From NCBI GenBank assembly GCA_035654355.1, contig DASRXC010000092.1, positions 9,160 through 73,159 on the forward strand: a stretch of DNA of 64,000 bases, given 5' to 3'. The notes under the pieces were generated by a model, which was not told where the DNA came from, did no database searches, and was given only the letters and a program-made list of their open reading frames with translations. The DNA comes from JAFAHD01 sp035654355 (GTDB lineage Bacteria; Vulcanimicrobiota; Vulcanimicrobiia; Eremiobacterales; Eremiobacteraceae). This document shows positions 25,096 to 35,500 of the stretch, piece after piece; within the stretch, counting starts at the first letter, position 1, and each line of letters begins with the position of its first letter. A program made the position numbers and the translations under genes.

Positions 25096-26265
25096 ATGGA
25101 ATTCGCGACCAAGGCGATCCACGTCGGTCAGGATGCCGATCCGACGACCGGCGCAACGATCGTGCCGATCTATCAGACGACGACGTACACGCAAGCTGCG
25201 CCTGGACAGCATAAGGGCTTTGATTACTCGCGCACGGTCAACCCAACGCGCGTCGCGCTCGAACGCTGTTTGGCGTCGCTTGAGGACGCGCGCTTCGGGT
25301 TGTGTTTCGCGAGCGGCATGGCGGCGACATCGGCGGTGATGAATCTGCTGTCCGCCGGCGACCACGTCGTCGTGAATGAGGACTTATACGGTGGCACCTT
25401 CCGGTTGTTCGACAAGGTGTTGACGCGCTATGGCATCTCCTTCACGTACGTCGATGCGACCGATCCTGCGCGCGTCGGCGCGGCGATGCAGCGAACGACG
25501 AAGATGGTTTGGCTCGAGACGCCGACCAATCCGCTGCTGCATCTCGTCGACATCCGCGCTGTGGCCGGGCTCTGCAAATCGCGCGCTGCGCTGCTCGCGG
25601 TTGACAACACCTTTGCGACGCCTTATTTGCAGAATCCGCTGGCCTTGGGCGCAGACATCGTCGTGCACTCGACGACGAAATACATCGGCGGCCACTCGGA
25701 CGCGCTGGGCGGCTTCATCGCGGTGAACAGGCCCGAACTGAACGACGTGCTTAAGTTCCACCAGAACGCCGTCGGTGGCGTACCGGGACCTTTTGATTGC
25801 TTTTTGACGCTGCGCGGCGCGAAGACACTGGCGATTCGTATGCGCGAGCACGAACACAACGCGCGCGCGATCGCCGCGTTCCTGGCCGGTAGGGATGACG
25901 TCGAGCGCGTCTACTATCCGGGACTGCTTTCGCATCCGCAGCACGCGCTCGCGAGCTCGCAGATGCGCGGGTTCGGCGGGATGGTCTCGTTTGTGGTGCG
26001 AGGCGCACCCGAGCGTGCACGTGCTGTCGCGGCGAACACGAAGCTTTTCTCGCTCGCGGAGAGTCTGGGCGGCGTCGAGTCGCTGATCTGTCATCCGGCG
26101 ACGATGACGCACGGCTCGATTCCCAAAGATGTGCGCGACGCGCGCGGCGTCACGGATTCCTTGCTGCGCCTCTCTGTGGGAATCGAGGAGCAGCGCGATC
26201 TGATCGCGGATCTCGAAACCGCGCTCACTGCGTCGCCCGCCGGCGTGCGCGCACCGGCGCGCTAA
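25096..26265 (+). CDS. Cystathionine gamma-synthase/lyase (Cys/Met metabolism PLP enzyme)
   Basis: A 389-residue fold-type-I PLP enzyme. The PLP lysine is Lys195 in HSTTKYIGGHSDALGG. Other landmarks are the N-terminal AIHVGQDADPTTGA and YSRTVNPTR and the C-terminal ESLICHPATMTHGSIP. Sequence alone does not separate gamma-lyase from gamma-synthase; the upstream cystathionine beta-synthase, 8 bp away, favours the lyase. A GGGAG ribosome-binding site precedes ATG 25096. Confidence 0.9.
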   Translation: MEFATKAIHVGQDADPTTGATIVPIYQTTTYTQAAPGQHKGFDYSRTVNPTRVALERCLASLEDARFGLCFASGMAATSAVMNLLSAGDHVVVNEDLYGGTFRLFDKVLTRYGISFTYVDATDPARVGAAMQRTTKMVWLETPTNPLLHLVDIRAVAGLCKSRAALLAVDNTFATPYLQNPLALGADIVVHSTTKYIGGHSDALGGFIAVNRPELNDVLKFHQNAVGGVPGPFDCFLTLRGAKTLAIRMREHEHNARAIAAFLAGRDDVERVYYPGLLSHPQHALASSQMRGFGGMVSFVVRGAPERARAVAANTKLFSLAESLGGVESLICHPATMTHGSIPKDVRDARGVTDSLLRLSVGIEEQRDLIADLETALTASPAGVRAPAR

Positions 26266-26310
26266 CGCGTTTCGCCAGCAAGTGGTTGAGCGCGCAGGTT
26301 GGGGTAGCTG

Positions 26311-27135
26311 CTAGCCGCCTAACACGCGGCTGATGTCGGCCGCCTCACGCGCGACCTCTTTCGCCATTTCGGCGAGCCGATCGCGATCGACGTGGCGCGA
26401 GAACCCCGCGACCCAGATCACCGCGGCGAGCTGTCCGCCGGGTCCGAGAATCGGCGCTGCTGCCGCCCGCATACCGTCGACGTACTCGTCGATGTCGATG
26501 GCCGCACCCTCGACCGCAGCCGTATTGACCGCCGCCATGAATTGCACGGGATCGCGGATCGTGTTCGCAGTGAACGCCGGCAAGCGGCCCTCGCGCGCGA
26601 ACTCAGCACGGCGCTCCTGGTCCCACGCTGAGACGATCGCCTTGCCAACGGCACCCGCGAGCAAGGGGATCGCCGACCCGATGGGCGCCGAGATGGACAT
26701 TGTCGGCCGGCCATGGATGAGATCGAGGATTGTGACGTGATCCTCGGCGGGCACGCCAAGGAAGCTGGTCTGCTCGGTCGCCGCCGCTAGCCTTTCGAGC
26801 GCCGGCCTGGCGACATTGCGCAAATCGCGCTGGCCGGCCGAACGCGAAGCCAGTGCGAACAATCCCGGAGCAAGGCGGTAGCGTTTCGAGGCGCTCGGCG
26901 ACTCGATGATGCCAAGGCTTTCGAGGGTCGTGACGAGACCGTGCACCGTGCTCTTGCCCAGGCCTAATATCCGCGAAAGCTGCGAAACTCCGAGGGGCTC
27001 GGGCGAGTCGCCCAGCGCGGCGAGCAGTCGGAACGCCTTGTCGACCGCTGGTACTAACGTTTGGCGAGGCTGATCCGGGGCGAGCTCCACGACGACGTTC
27101 AAGGGGCTAGCCTCGCCGTTCTCTGGCTTGAACAC
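26311..27135 (-). CDS. IclR-family transcriptional regulator
   Basis: A 274-residue regulator. Residues about 29-85 form the IclR winged helix (AVDKAFRLLAALG, SQLSRILGLGKSTVHGLVTTLESLGII), and the C-terminal effector domain begins near 100, with ILGPGGQLAAVIWVAGF typical of the family. It starts at GTG 27135; the first 25 residues are family-unlike. It diverges from tldD; the 104-bp region between them contains a near-perfect palindrome (27199-27223), a candidate operator. The effector is unknown. Confidence 0.88.
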   Translation of the reverse strand: MFKPENGEASPLNVVVELAPDQPRQTLVPAVDKAFRLLAALGDSPEPLGVSQLSRILGLGKSTVHGLVTTLESLGIIESPSASKRYRLAPGLFALASRSAGQRDLRNVARPALERLAAATEQTSFLGVPAEDHVTILDLIHGRPTMSISAPIGSAIPLLAGAVGKAIVSAWDQERRAEFAREGRLPAFTANTIRDPVQFMAAVNTAAVEGAAIDIDEYVDGMRAAAAPILGPGGQLAAVIWVAGFSRHVDRDRLAEMAKEVAREAADISRVLGG

Positions 27136-27198
27136 CTATGTATTCCTTAGTTGCCGGGGGACCGGCGGCCTGCGCGCCCGAAACGCGCCCCCCGTTGG

Positions 27199-27223
27199 GG
27201 AGACGGCGACACTCGCCGTCTTC
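27199..27223. promoter_or_regulatory. Inverted repeat between the iclR-type gene and tldD
   Basis: AGACGGCGA at 27201-27209 and TCGCCGTCT at 27213-27221 form a perfect 9-bp inverted repeat with a CAC spacer, extendable to 11 pairs with a G-T wobble. It lies 17 bp before the tldD start and between divergent genes, so it could be the IclR-type operator or an RNA hairpin in the tldD leader. Confidence 0.5.
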
Positions 27224-27239
27224 GATATAGAGGTACCCT

Positions 27240-28694
27240 TTGGACTTCGAAAACCACGCGCAGCGCGCGCTTGATACGGCGACTGCCAAGGGCGCGCAGT
27301 ACGCAGATGTGCGTTTTGGGACCACCCGAGACGAGCACGTCGAGGTCAGGAACGGGGTCGTCGCCGGGCTGAGCGACGCCGAAAGCAGCGGATTCTCGGT
27401 CCGAGCGCTTGTGGACGGGAACTGGGGCTTCGCCTCGAGCGCTTCTCTTGATGACGATGAGATCGATCGGGTCGCGGCCTTGGCGGTCGATATCGCAAAC
27501 GCCAGCCGAGCCGTGCAAACGCACCGAATCGAGTTGCTCCCGGCGGGCAAATTTATCGACAGTTATCAGACGCCGACGCAGATCGATCCGTCGACCGTGT
27601 CTACGAGCTCTCGCGTCGAGTACTTGCTCAACGTCGACAAGGAGATGCGTGCGGTTCAAGGCGTCACTGTTTCGCGTTCTTGGATCGACGTGTGGCATAC
27701 CGATAAGCTGTACGCCAGCACCGAAGGCAGCCGCATCAAGCAGAGCCTCGTGCAATGCGGAAGCGCACTGACGGCGCTCGCGGTCGGCGACGGCGACGTG
27801 CAAGACCGCCAGTATCCCGGCACCGCCGGCTTGTATCAGACCGGCGGGTATGAAGTAATCAACGACGCCAAACTGCTCGAGAACGCGCGGCGCGCGGGTG
27901 AAGAGGCTGTCGCCCTGCTCACCGCCGATCAAAGCCCGAGCGGCACCAAAGATATCGTGCTTTCGGGCGATCAGGTGTCGCTGCAGATCCACGAATCGAT
28001 CGGCCACGCGCTCGAGCTCGACCGCGTGCTCGGATGGGAAGCAAATTTCTCAGGGCTGTCGTTCGCAACGCTCGATAAGCTGAACACCTTTCGTTACGGC
28101 AGCGACATCGTCAACGTCGTTTGCGACATGACGTGTCCGAAAGCGCTCGCGACTGAAGGCTACGACGACGAAGGCACGCCTGCGAAAAGCGTCGATCTTA
28201 TCCGCAACGGCGTGCTTGTCGGCTACATGGCCGGCCGCGACACCGCCGCCGCGGCGAACGTCGGGTTAGCAGGCGTCGTGCGCGCCGAGTACTGGGGCCG
28301 GCTGCCGATGATCCGCATCGGCAACGTCAATCTTGTGCCCGGCAACGCCACGTCGCTTGACGAGCTCTTCGACGGCATCAAAGACGGCATCTATATGGAG
28401 AGCAACCGCTCGTGGTCGATCGACGACAAGCGGCTCAACTTCCAGTTCGGCTGCCAGATCGGTTACGAGATCAAGAACGGCAAGAAAGGCCGCCTGCTCA
28501 AGAACCCGACGTATGCCGGCATGACGCCCGAGTTCTGGGCATCGTGCGATGCGATCGGCGACCAGTCGACCTGGGTTGCCTGGGGCACGCCGAACTGCGG
28601 CAAGGGCGAGCCCCTGCAGACCGCGCGTTCGTGCCAGGGCGCATCGCCCGTGCGTTTCCGCAATGTCAACGTCGGAGTCGGCTATGGCGGTTGA
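27240..28694 (+). CDS. tldD: TldD metallopeptidase subunit
   Basis: A 484-residue TldD protein with the zinc motif HESIGH at residues 251-256 followed by ALELDRVLG. TldD and TldE (PmbA) form a heterodimeric protease that trims unfolded or modified peptides such as microcins and CcdA. TTG 27240 is the start, supported by GAGGT at 27230-27234 and the lack of ATG or GTG nearby. Its end overlaps the start of tldE by 11 bp, so the two subunits are translationally linked. Confidence 0.93.
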   Translation: MDFENHAQRALDTATAKGAQYADVRFGTTRDEHVEVRNGVVAGLSDAESSGFSVRALVDGNWGFASSASLDDDEIDRVAALAVDIANASRAVQTHRIELLPAGKFIDSYQTPTQIDPSTVSTSSRVEYLLNVDKEMRAVQGVTVSRSWIDVWHTDKLYASTEGSRIKQSLVQCGSALTALAVGDGDVQDRQYPGTAGLYQTGGYEVINDAKLLENARRAGEEAVALLTADQSPSGTKDIVLSGDQVSLQIHESIGHALELDRVLGWEANFSGLSFATLDKLNTFRYGSDIVNVVCDMTCPKALATEGYDDEGTPAKSVDLIRNGVLVGYMAGRDTAAAANVGLAGVVRAEYWGRLPMIRIGNVNLVPGNATSLDELFDGIKDGIYMESNRSWSIDDKRLNFQFGCQIGYEIKNGKKGRLLKNPTYAGMTPEFWASCDAIGDQSTWVAWGTPNCGKGEPLQTARSCQGASPVRFRNVNVGVGYGG

Positions 28695-30027
28695 CTTCGT
28701 CGTCGATCAAACCGAAGTCCAGCGCGCGCTCGATATCGCGCTTGCCGCATCGAAGGCGGACGAGACCGAAGCCCTGATGATGGGGAGCGAAAGCGCGCTC
28801 ACCCGCTACACGCACAACTACATCCATGAAAGCATGGTCGAGCGCAATTGGCAGCTCTCGGTGCGCGCAGTCGTCGGTAAGCGCTCGGGAGTCGCTTCGA
28901 CCAACCGACTCGACGCAGACAGCATCGCGGGGGTCGTCGCCCGTGCGCTCGAGATGGCGCGCCTTGCGCCTGAAGATCAGGACTTTCCAGGCTTACCGGG
29001 CGACGCCGGTCCGCTTCAGGACGGCGGTGACGCGTACGATGCGGCAACCGCGGAGTTACCGCCGGAAGCCCGCGCGGAGGCGGTCGCTTCAATCGTTCGC
29101 GTGATGCGGCGCAGCGAGTTGTACGCAGCCGGCTTTGTGAGCAGCCGCTCGGATACGATCGCCATCGCCAATTCAAAGGGTGTGCACCGCTTCTTCCGTT
29201 TCGCCGACAGCGCGATCAACATCAAAGCGATCGGACCGTCGTCGAGCGGTTATGCCGAGGGACATGCGCGTCGCTTTAGTGACCTGAGCCCCGAGGCGCT
29301 TGCGCAAACCGCCGCCCGCAAGGCGAACGAGGGTGCAAATCCCGAGGTCCTCGAGCCTGGCAAATACACGGTCATCCTAGAACCGCCGGCGTTTCGAGAA
29401 TTTCTTGGCTACCTATCGTGGATCGCGTTCGGCGCGCAGTCGCTCGATCAAGGTTCGTCGTTCATGAGCGGCAAGATCGGACAGCCCGTGATGGGCGCGA
29501 ATGTCACGATCCGTGACGACTTCGCGAACCCCAAAGGATTAGGCGTTCCGTTCGATTTCGAAGGCGTGCCGCGCCAGCGCATCGCGCTTGTCGAGCGCGG
29601 CATCGCTCGCGATGTCGCATACGACTCGTACTATGCCGCCAAGCTTAAGCACGTGAACACCGGTCATGCGCTGCCGGCGCCCAACTCATACGGCCCGCTG
29701 CCCCTCAATATCGTAGTCGATCCTGGCTCTCGGACGCTCGAAGATATGATCGCGAGCGTCGAGCGCGGCGTCCTCGTCTCGCGCACGTGGTACATCCGGC
29801 TCGTCGATCAGAAGCAGACGGTCATCACGGGCATGACTCGAGACGGCCTGTTCTTGATCCAGAACGGCCGGATCACGCGCGGTTTGAAGAACATGCGCTT
29901 CAACGAATCGATCGTCGGCGCGCTCAACCACTGCGAGCTGGCCAGCGAGCTGGTGCGCAGCGAGTCCCACGTGCTGCCGGCCGTGCGCATCGAAGACTTC
30001 AACTTCACGAGCGGCACGGAGTTCTGA
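28684..30027 (+). CDS. pmbA: TldE/PmbA subunit of the TldD/TldE protease
   Basis: A 447-residue TldE homologue without the zinc motif, as expected for the non-catalytic subunit. Recognisable parts are the N-terminal AASKADETEALMMGSESALTRYTHN and the C-terminal MTRDGLFLIQNGRITRGLKNMRFNES. The ATG at 28684 lies inside the 3' end of tldD; the frame is open further upstream, but that part overlaps tldD extensively. The stop codon TGA sits in the stem-loop at 30016-30040. Confidence 0.9.
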   Translation: MAVDFVVDQTEVQRALDIALAASKADETEALMMGSESALTRYTHNYIHESMVERNWQLSVRAVVGKRSGVASTNRLDADSIAGVVARALEMARLAPEDQDFPGLPGDAGPLQDGGDAYDAATAELPPEARAEAVASIVRVMRRSELYAAGFVSSRSDTIAIANSKGVHRFFRFADSAINIKAIGPSSSGYAEGHARRFSDLSPEALAQTAARKANEGANPEVLEPGKYTVILEPPAFREFLGYLSWIAFGAQSLDQGSSFMSGKIGQPVMGANVTIRDDFANPKGLGVPFDFEGVPRQRIALVERGIARDVAYDSYYAAKLKHVNTGHALPAPNSYGPLPLNIVVDPGSRTLEDMIASVERGVLVSRTWYIRLVDQKQTVITGMTRDGLFLIQNGRITRGLKNMRFNESIVGALNHCELASELVRSESHVLPAVRIEDFNFTSGTEF

Positions 30028-30040
30028 AGAAGAACTCCGT
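30016..30040. terminator. Bidirectional terminator hairpin between convergent genes
   Basis: A perfect 10-bp inverted repeat (ACGGAGTTCT / AGAACTCCGT) with the loop GAAGA. It includes the tldE stop codon and lies just before the convergent gene ending at 30050. No long T-run follows on either strand. Confidence 0.6.
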
Positions 30041-30049
30041 TCGGCGACG

Positions 30050-30553
30050 CTAGCTCGGCGATACGCTCGGCTCGGGCATCGGGCGGCGCGGCTCGTTCGG
30101 CAACGGGATGACGCGCTTGCCGATCCCAAGTTCCACAACAACCGCTTGGATGCTCGAATAGAGCGCGGTGGCGTGCGCATCGGCGACGCATTGCAGGTCA
30201 GGCGAGCGCTGGTGCTCCCAATACGCGAACGTCGAGGTGCCGAACGACGCGCTCTTCATGCAGTGCGCAGATTGCAGCTGCGAAAGCGGCATCGCCGCTT
30301 TCAGATCGGCGAACAGCGCGTCGGTGCTCTCTTTCGAGAGCTGCGCGCTTTGTCGAGTCGAGCCCATCACCCATTGCGCTGAACCATCGCGTGCGATGAC
30401 GATGCGATAGCCAAGCGAATTCGTCGATCCAGTGTTGAGGATGACGGCGGCATGATGCGGCACCGGAAGATACGGTACGGGTGCCGATGCTGCGGATGCA
30501 GTTGCCAGACAGAGAAACACCAGCGCTGCGCCGCCTGCGACGCGGTTGATCAT
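30050..30553 (-). CDS. Small secreted protein of unknown function
   Basis: A 167-residue protein with a signal peptide (AGGAALVFLCLATASAASA). The mature part has two cysteines (AHCMKSASF and LQCVADAH) that could form a disulfide. I recognise no domain. ATG 30553 is chosen because GGAAGG lies 9 bases upstream; the open frame continues to 30679, but that extension has no ribosome-binding site and overlaps the tRNA gene. It is convergent with tldE. Confidence 0.6.
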   Translation of the reverse strand: MINRVAGGAALVFLCLATASAASAPVPYLPVPHHAAVILNTGSTNSLGYRIVIARDGSAQWVMGSTRQSAQLSKESTDALFADLKAAMPLSQLQSAHCMKSASFGTSTFAYWEHQRSPDLQCVADAHATALYSSIQAVVVELGIGKRVIPLPNEPRRPMPEPSVSPS

Positions 30554-30649
30554 TGTGCGCAAACCTTCCATGTCATAGACAACGTGATGTGCCGTCACAG
30601 CGTTGCTGGCAGGCGTTAAAGACCGATGAGCGAAATCATGCCGGCCCGA

Positions 30650-30733
30650 GCCGAAGTGGCGAAACTGGCAGACGCGCAAGTTTCAGGTACTTGTGTCCGC
30701 AAGGACGTGCAGGTTCAAGTCCTGTCTTCGGCA
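30650..30733 (+). tRNA. tRNA-Leu (anticodon CAG)
   Basis: An 84-nt class II tRNA. The acceptor stem GCCGAAG pairs with CTTCGGC, with discriminator A. The anticodon stem CAAGT/ACTTG encloses the loop TTCAGGT with anticodon CAG, which reads CUG. The long variable arm GTCC-GCAA-GGAC and the T-arm around GGTTCAAGTCC fit leucine. The 3' CCA is not encoded. gdhA starts only 27 nt downstream without a terminator. No convincing promoter was seen upstream. Confidence 0.95.
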
Positions 30734-30760
30734 TTGCACGTCGTTTTACGAGGGGAACGC

Positions 30761-32038
30761 ATGTCGTCTATGATCGACCGCTCGGCGGTTCAGTCGCAGC
30801 AAAACGTCTGGCAGATGGCACAACGCCAGCTCGACGAGGTTGCGCAGCTTATCGGCCTGGATGAGAACATCCACGCCTTCCTGCGCGAGCCTAAGCGCAC
30901 TTTATCCGTCTCGGTGCCGGTCGGCATGGACAACGGCAAGCTCAAAGTTTTCGAGGGCTACCGCGTGCAGCATAACCTATCGCGCGGTCCCGGCAAGGGC
31001 GGCATCCGCTTCCATCCAGACGTCACGCTCGATGAAGTCAAAGCGTTGGCGATGTGGATGACCTGGAAGTGCGCGCTCGCGAACATCCCATTCGGCGGCG
31101 CCAAGGGCGGGGTTATCTGCGATCCCAAGGCGATGTCGCTCAAAGAGCTGGAAAATCTGACCCGCCGCTTCACCAGTGAGATCTCGATCATCATCGGTCC
31201 CGAAAAAGACATCCCTGCCCCCGATGTTTACACGACTCCGCAGATCATGGCCTGGATCATGGACACGTACTCCATGCAAAAGGGCTATTCGATTCCGGGC
31301 GTCGTCACGGGCAAACCGGTCGCGATCGGCGGCTCGCTCGGCCGCGATAAAGCGACCGCGCGGGGCTGCCTGTACGTGACAAACGAAGCGCTGAAGGAGC
31401 TCGGCATCGAGCGCAAGGGTGCGCGCGTCGCGATCCAGGGTTTCGGCAACGCCGGTTTGCACGCAGCCGAGCTGATGGCGGCCGACGGCTATCTCATCGT
31501 CGCGGTGTCCGACAGCCACGGCGGCGTCGTGAATCCTAAAGGTTTGGACGTCGCGGGGCTCACCGCGTTCAAGCAAGAGACGGGAACCGTCGCCGGCTTC
31601 TCAGGCGGCGACCGCATCAGCAATAAGGATCTGCTCGAATACGAATGCGACGTGCTCGTCCCTGCGGCTCTCGAAAAGGTGATCACGCGCGAGAACGCTT
31701 CGCGCATCAAGGCCAAGGTCATCGCCGAGGCCGCCAACGGTCCGACGCTGCCCGAAGCCGATCACGTGCTGCACGACCGCGGCATCATGGTGCTGCCCGA
31801 TATCTTGGCCAACGCAGGCGGTGTGAGCGTTTCGTACTTCGAGTGGGTGCAAGACCTGCAAGAGAACTTCTGGGAAGAGGACGAGGTCAACGAGCGGCTG
31901 CGCCGCAAGATGGTGCGCGCGTTCCGCGAGACGCTCGAACAGGCGCGCAAGTATAAGACCGACATGCGCAACGGCGCGTACGTGGTGGCCGTCGGACGGG
32001 TCGCCGAAGCGACGAAGCTGCGCGGCGTTTACCCCTAG
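30761..32038 (+). CDS. Glutamate dehydrogenase (Glu/Leu/Phe/Val dehydrogenase family)
   Basis: A 425-residue enzyme interconverting glutamate and 2-oxoglutarate plus ammonia. The N-terminal domain contains the catalytic segment GPGKGGIRFHPDVTLDEVKALAMWMTWKCA and PFGGAKGGV, with the active lysine. The Rossmann domain holds VAIQGFGNAGLHAA. Length and motifs match the hexameric GDH group. ATG 30761 follows AGGGG. The gene lies immediately behind tRNA-Leu, so it may be co-transcribed with it. Confidence 0.92.
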   Translation: MSSMIDRSAVQSQQNVWQMAQRQLDEVAQLIGLDENIHAFLREPKRTLSVSVPVGMDNGKLKVFEGYRVQHNLSRGPGKGGIRFHPDVTLDEVKALAMWMTWKCALANIPFGGAKGGVICDPKAMSLKELENLTRRFTSEISIIIGPEKDIPAPDVYTTPQIMAWIMDTYSMQKGYSIPGVVTGKPVAIGGSLGRDKATARGCLYVTNEALKELGIERKGARVAIQGFGNAGLHAAELMAADGYLIVAVSDSHGGVVNPKGLDVAGLTAFKQETGTVAGFSGGDRISNKDLLEYECDVLVPAALEKVITRENASRIKAKVIAEAANGPTLPEADHVLHDRGIMVLPDILANAGGVSVSYFEWVQDLQENFWEEDEVNERLRRKMVRAFRETLEQARKYKTDMRNGAYVVAVGRVAEATKLRGVYP

Positions 32039-32064
32039 ACACACGACTCAAGTAGGCGGCGCGC

Positions 32065-32532
32065 GTGGCTACGATAGATGTCCGTCTAGCGCAGTCCGAA
32101 GAGGACATCAGCGCGGTCGCGCCGTTGTTCGACGCGTATCGCATCTTTTACAAAGCGCCCTCGGACCCGGATGGTGCGCACGCGTTTCTCCTTGCGCGCT
32201 GGCGCGGGCGTGAGTCGGTGATTTTCATCGCGTTCGAAGAGGACCGCCCGGTCGGGTTCGTTCAGCTTTATCCGATCTTTAGCTCCGTTTCGATGACGCC
32301 GTTGTGGTTGCTCAACGACCTGTACGTCCATCCAGGAACGCGTCGCAGCGGCGTCGGCCGGGCGCTCATGCGCCGCGCAGAAGAACATGCGCGGGCGACC
32401 GGCGCCGGCGGTCTCACGCTCTCGACCGCGACCGACAACAAAACCGCGCAGTCGCTGTACGAATCAGAAGGCTACGAGCGCGACCGTGAGTTCTACGTGT
32501 ACAACAGGCATCTCGAGAACGAGCAGGCGTAA
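32065..32532 (+). CDS. GNAT-family N-acetyltransferase
   Basis: A 155-residue single GNAT domain. The acetyl-CoA loop is LYVHPGTRRSGVGRALMRRAE, followed by the conserved ATDNKTAQSLYESEGYE. This last motif is usual in small-molecule or protein N-acetyltransferases. The substrate cannot be deduced. It starts at GTG 32065, 26 bp after gdhA, and is convergent with the RND pump gene. Confidence 0.85.
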   Translation: MATIDVRLAQSEEDISAVAPLFDAYRIFYKAPSDPDGAHAFLLARWRGRESVIFIAFEEDRPVGFVQLYPIFSSVSMTPLWLLNDLYVHPGTRRSGVGRALMRRAEEHARATGAGGLTLSTATDNKTAQSLYESEGYERDREFYVYNRHLENEQA

Positions 32533-32540
32533 AACTCGGC

Positions 32541-35500
32541 CTAGATCGGGGATGGAGCGGGCGGCTCTTGCGCGAGGTCGCTCGTCGATGACGGGATGAC
32601 GGGCGGTCGCCGGCGCGAGCGGAAGTCGCCGCCGAACCGGCGCGCGGTCCACAAATACAGCGTCGGCACGACGAGAAGCGATAGGAATGTCGAGGCGACT
32701 AAGCCGCCGATCACCACGGTCGCCAGCGGCGCTTGGGTCGAGCTGCCCGCTTCGATACCGATCGCGAGCGGCAACATGCCGCCGATGGTCGCGAATGTCG
32801 TCATCAGGATGGGCCGTAGCCGGATAGGCCCGGCTCGCAGCAGCGCGTCGCGGGCGTCCACGCCCTCCTCGCGCAGCTGCTTGGTGAATTCGATCACGAG
32901 AATCGCATTCTTCACGGCGATGCCGACCAGCATCAAAGAGCCGATAAACGCTGGAAGCCCAAAGGCGCGATGCGTCAGCAGCAGGGAGGCGACAATGCCG
33001 ACGAGCGACAGCGGCACCGACACCATGATCACGAGCGGATCGAGATACGATTCGAACTGTGCGGCCAACAACATGTAGATCAGCACGACTGCAAGTCCGA
33101 TAGCAAGCCACATCGCGTTGAAGCTCGTCTCGCCACGCTGGATCTCGGGCCCGTACTCCCAGCGATATCCCTGCGGCAAAGGGTAAGAGCGCATGACCTT
33201 GCCGGCATCGGCGATGATCGGCCCAAGCGGCCGGTCGCTGATCGGCGCACCGATCTCGATGCGCCGTTGTCTGTCTTCGCGGCTGATGCCGGTTGGCCCG
33301 TAACCCGCAGTCAGAGTGGCCACGTTGGCGAGTGTTCCGAAGGCCGGCAAACCGTTTGTTGTCTGCGGCGTGAATTGCATGCCTTGGAGAGCGGAGAACG
33401 ACCGGCGCTGCGATGGCGCGAGTTCGACGATTATCGGGTATTGGATGCCATTGATCTGGTAATAAGACGCGATCGTACCGTTGGTCGCCGTGCTGAGTAA
33501 CTGCGCGAGATCCCCGGTGCCTAGTCCCGACATCATGAGACGCGTACGGTCGATCGAAACGTTGATCTCCGGCTGAGAGTTGTTCACGTTCTTGTCAGGA
33601 TCGCCGACGCCAGGGATCTGCGCGATCGCGGCCATCACGCCATCCGCGATGGTCTGCAGCCGGTTGATGTCCGGCCCGAAGATCTCAAGTTCGAGTGCCG
33701 TCTGATGCTGCGATATTTGACGTTGGACGATGTCAATAGTCTGCCCGCGCGCGATCGTGCCGATCATTGCGAGCCGCACGTCAGCGTGTTGCTGCGGCGA
33801 GAGATATTGCGCCGTACGTCCCTCCCCTCGGTTGAGGAGCGCGCGCCACTCGCGGACGAACGCCGATGCCTGGGGGCCGGTCGTTCCCGGCCGCAGCGCG
33901 ACCTGAACGCTTGCTCGATTCGTGATCGACCGCGTATTGTTGCCGCTTCCAGTCTCGCCGACGATCGCGGCAACCGCGACCACGCGTGGATCTTGGCGGA
34001 GTGCGCTTTCGACTGATCGCGAGATGTGATCCATGTTCGCCAGCGCGATTCCGTTGGGCGCTTGCAGATCGAACTGGACGAAGCGCGAATCCGATGGTGG
34101 GAAAATTTCGCTGGGAACCACGCCGAGCGCGAGCGCGCCGACGGTGACCGCCAGCACCGCGACGCCGGCGCCAAGAATCAGTCCGGGACGATCGACGCAG
34201 TACGCGAGCGCTCGCCGGTACGCGTCTTCGAACCGGCGATACGCGCTTTCAAAGCGTCCTGCAAATCCGGTGGTTTCCTGCGCCCGAGCGGCTTCGCTCA
34301 CATCAACGCCTTGGCGGCGCAGCATTTCGGTCGACAGCGCAGGCACGGTGGTGACCGCGACGATCAGCGAGATCGCGACCGCGCTCATGACGACAAGCGC
34401 GAACGGGCCAAAGATGAGGCCTTGCTGACCCGGTACCATGAGGAGCGGAAAGAATACCGTGACGACCGTGATCGTCGACGCGACGACCGCTCCGATGATC
34501 TGCGAAGTCGCTCCTTCCGCCGCATCTTTGGGCGACATACCGGTGCGCAGGAAGCGCGAGATGTTCTCGATTACGACGACGGCGTCGTCGACGATTAACC
34601 CGACCGCAAGCGTCAGGCCTCCCAGCGTCATGACATTGACGGTTTGGTGCGTGGCGTACATGACGAACAGCGTCCCCAGGATCGAGATCGGCAGGGACAC
34701 CGCCGCGATGATCGTCGCACGCCAAGAATGCAAGAAGATCAGGATGATCAGCACCGCGAGGATGGCGCCGTAAATCGCGGTGTGGCGCAGCGACGTCAGC
34801 GCGGTGAGGATGAACTCGCGCTGGTCGAGCAGCGTTGAGAAATGCATGCTCGGATAGCGATCCTGGATCTCGACGACCTTCGCGTCAAGGCCCTGCGCGA
34901 CCGCGACGATGTTGGCGTCAGGTTGCGCCGTGATCGTCAGCGCCACTGATGGGCTGCCATTGACGCGCGCGAAGATGCGCTGTTCTTGGATCGAGTCGGT
35001 GACACGAGCGACGTCGCGTAGCTGGATGGGCATGCCGCCCGACACTGCGACGATCGTATTTGCGATCTGATCGGGTGCGGCATAGAGCGCGTTCGTCCGT
35101 ATGCCGTATTCGGTTGGCCCGATCTTGATGACGCCGGCAGGAAGGTCGACGTTCTCGTTCTTGATGCGGTTGAGCAACGCGTCGATCGGTAGGCCGAGCG
35201 CCGCCAGGCGATGCTCGTCCGGTTCGATCATCACCGCGCGTTGCGTGATTCCATCAACGCCGACGCTGCCGACGCCTTGCACGGATGCGAGCTCGTCGGA
35301 GAGCTGATTGACGATGATGTCGGAAAGATCGCGCGAGGTCCGAGTCGGATCGGCGACGTGAAGCACGAGAACCGGCGTCGCATTCGGATCTGCCTTGATG
35401 ATCTGCGGTTCTTGCAAAAGCGGATCGTTCGGCAGGGTCGCTCGGATCCGCGCGACCTGCTGCTGCACGTCGACGGCCGCAACATTGATGTCGGTGCCAT

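Noticed and set aside
30554..30679. N-terminal extension of the small secreted protein
   Set aside because: Overlaps tRNA-Leu and has no ribosome-binding site; the signal peptide starts at 30553.
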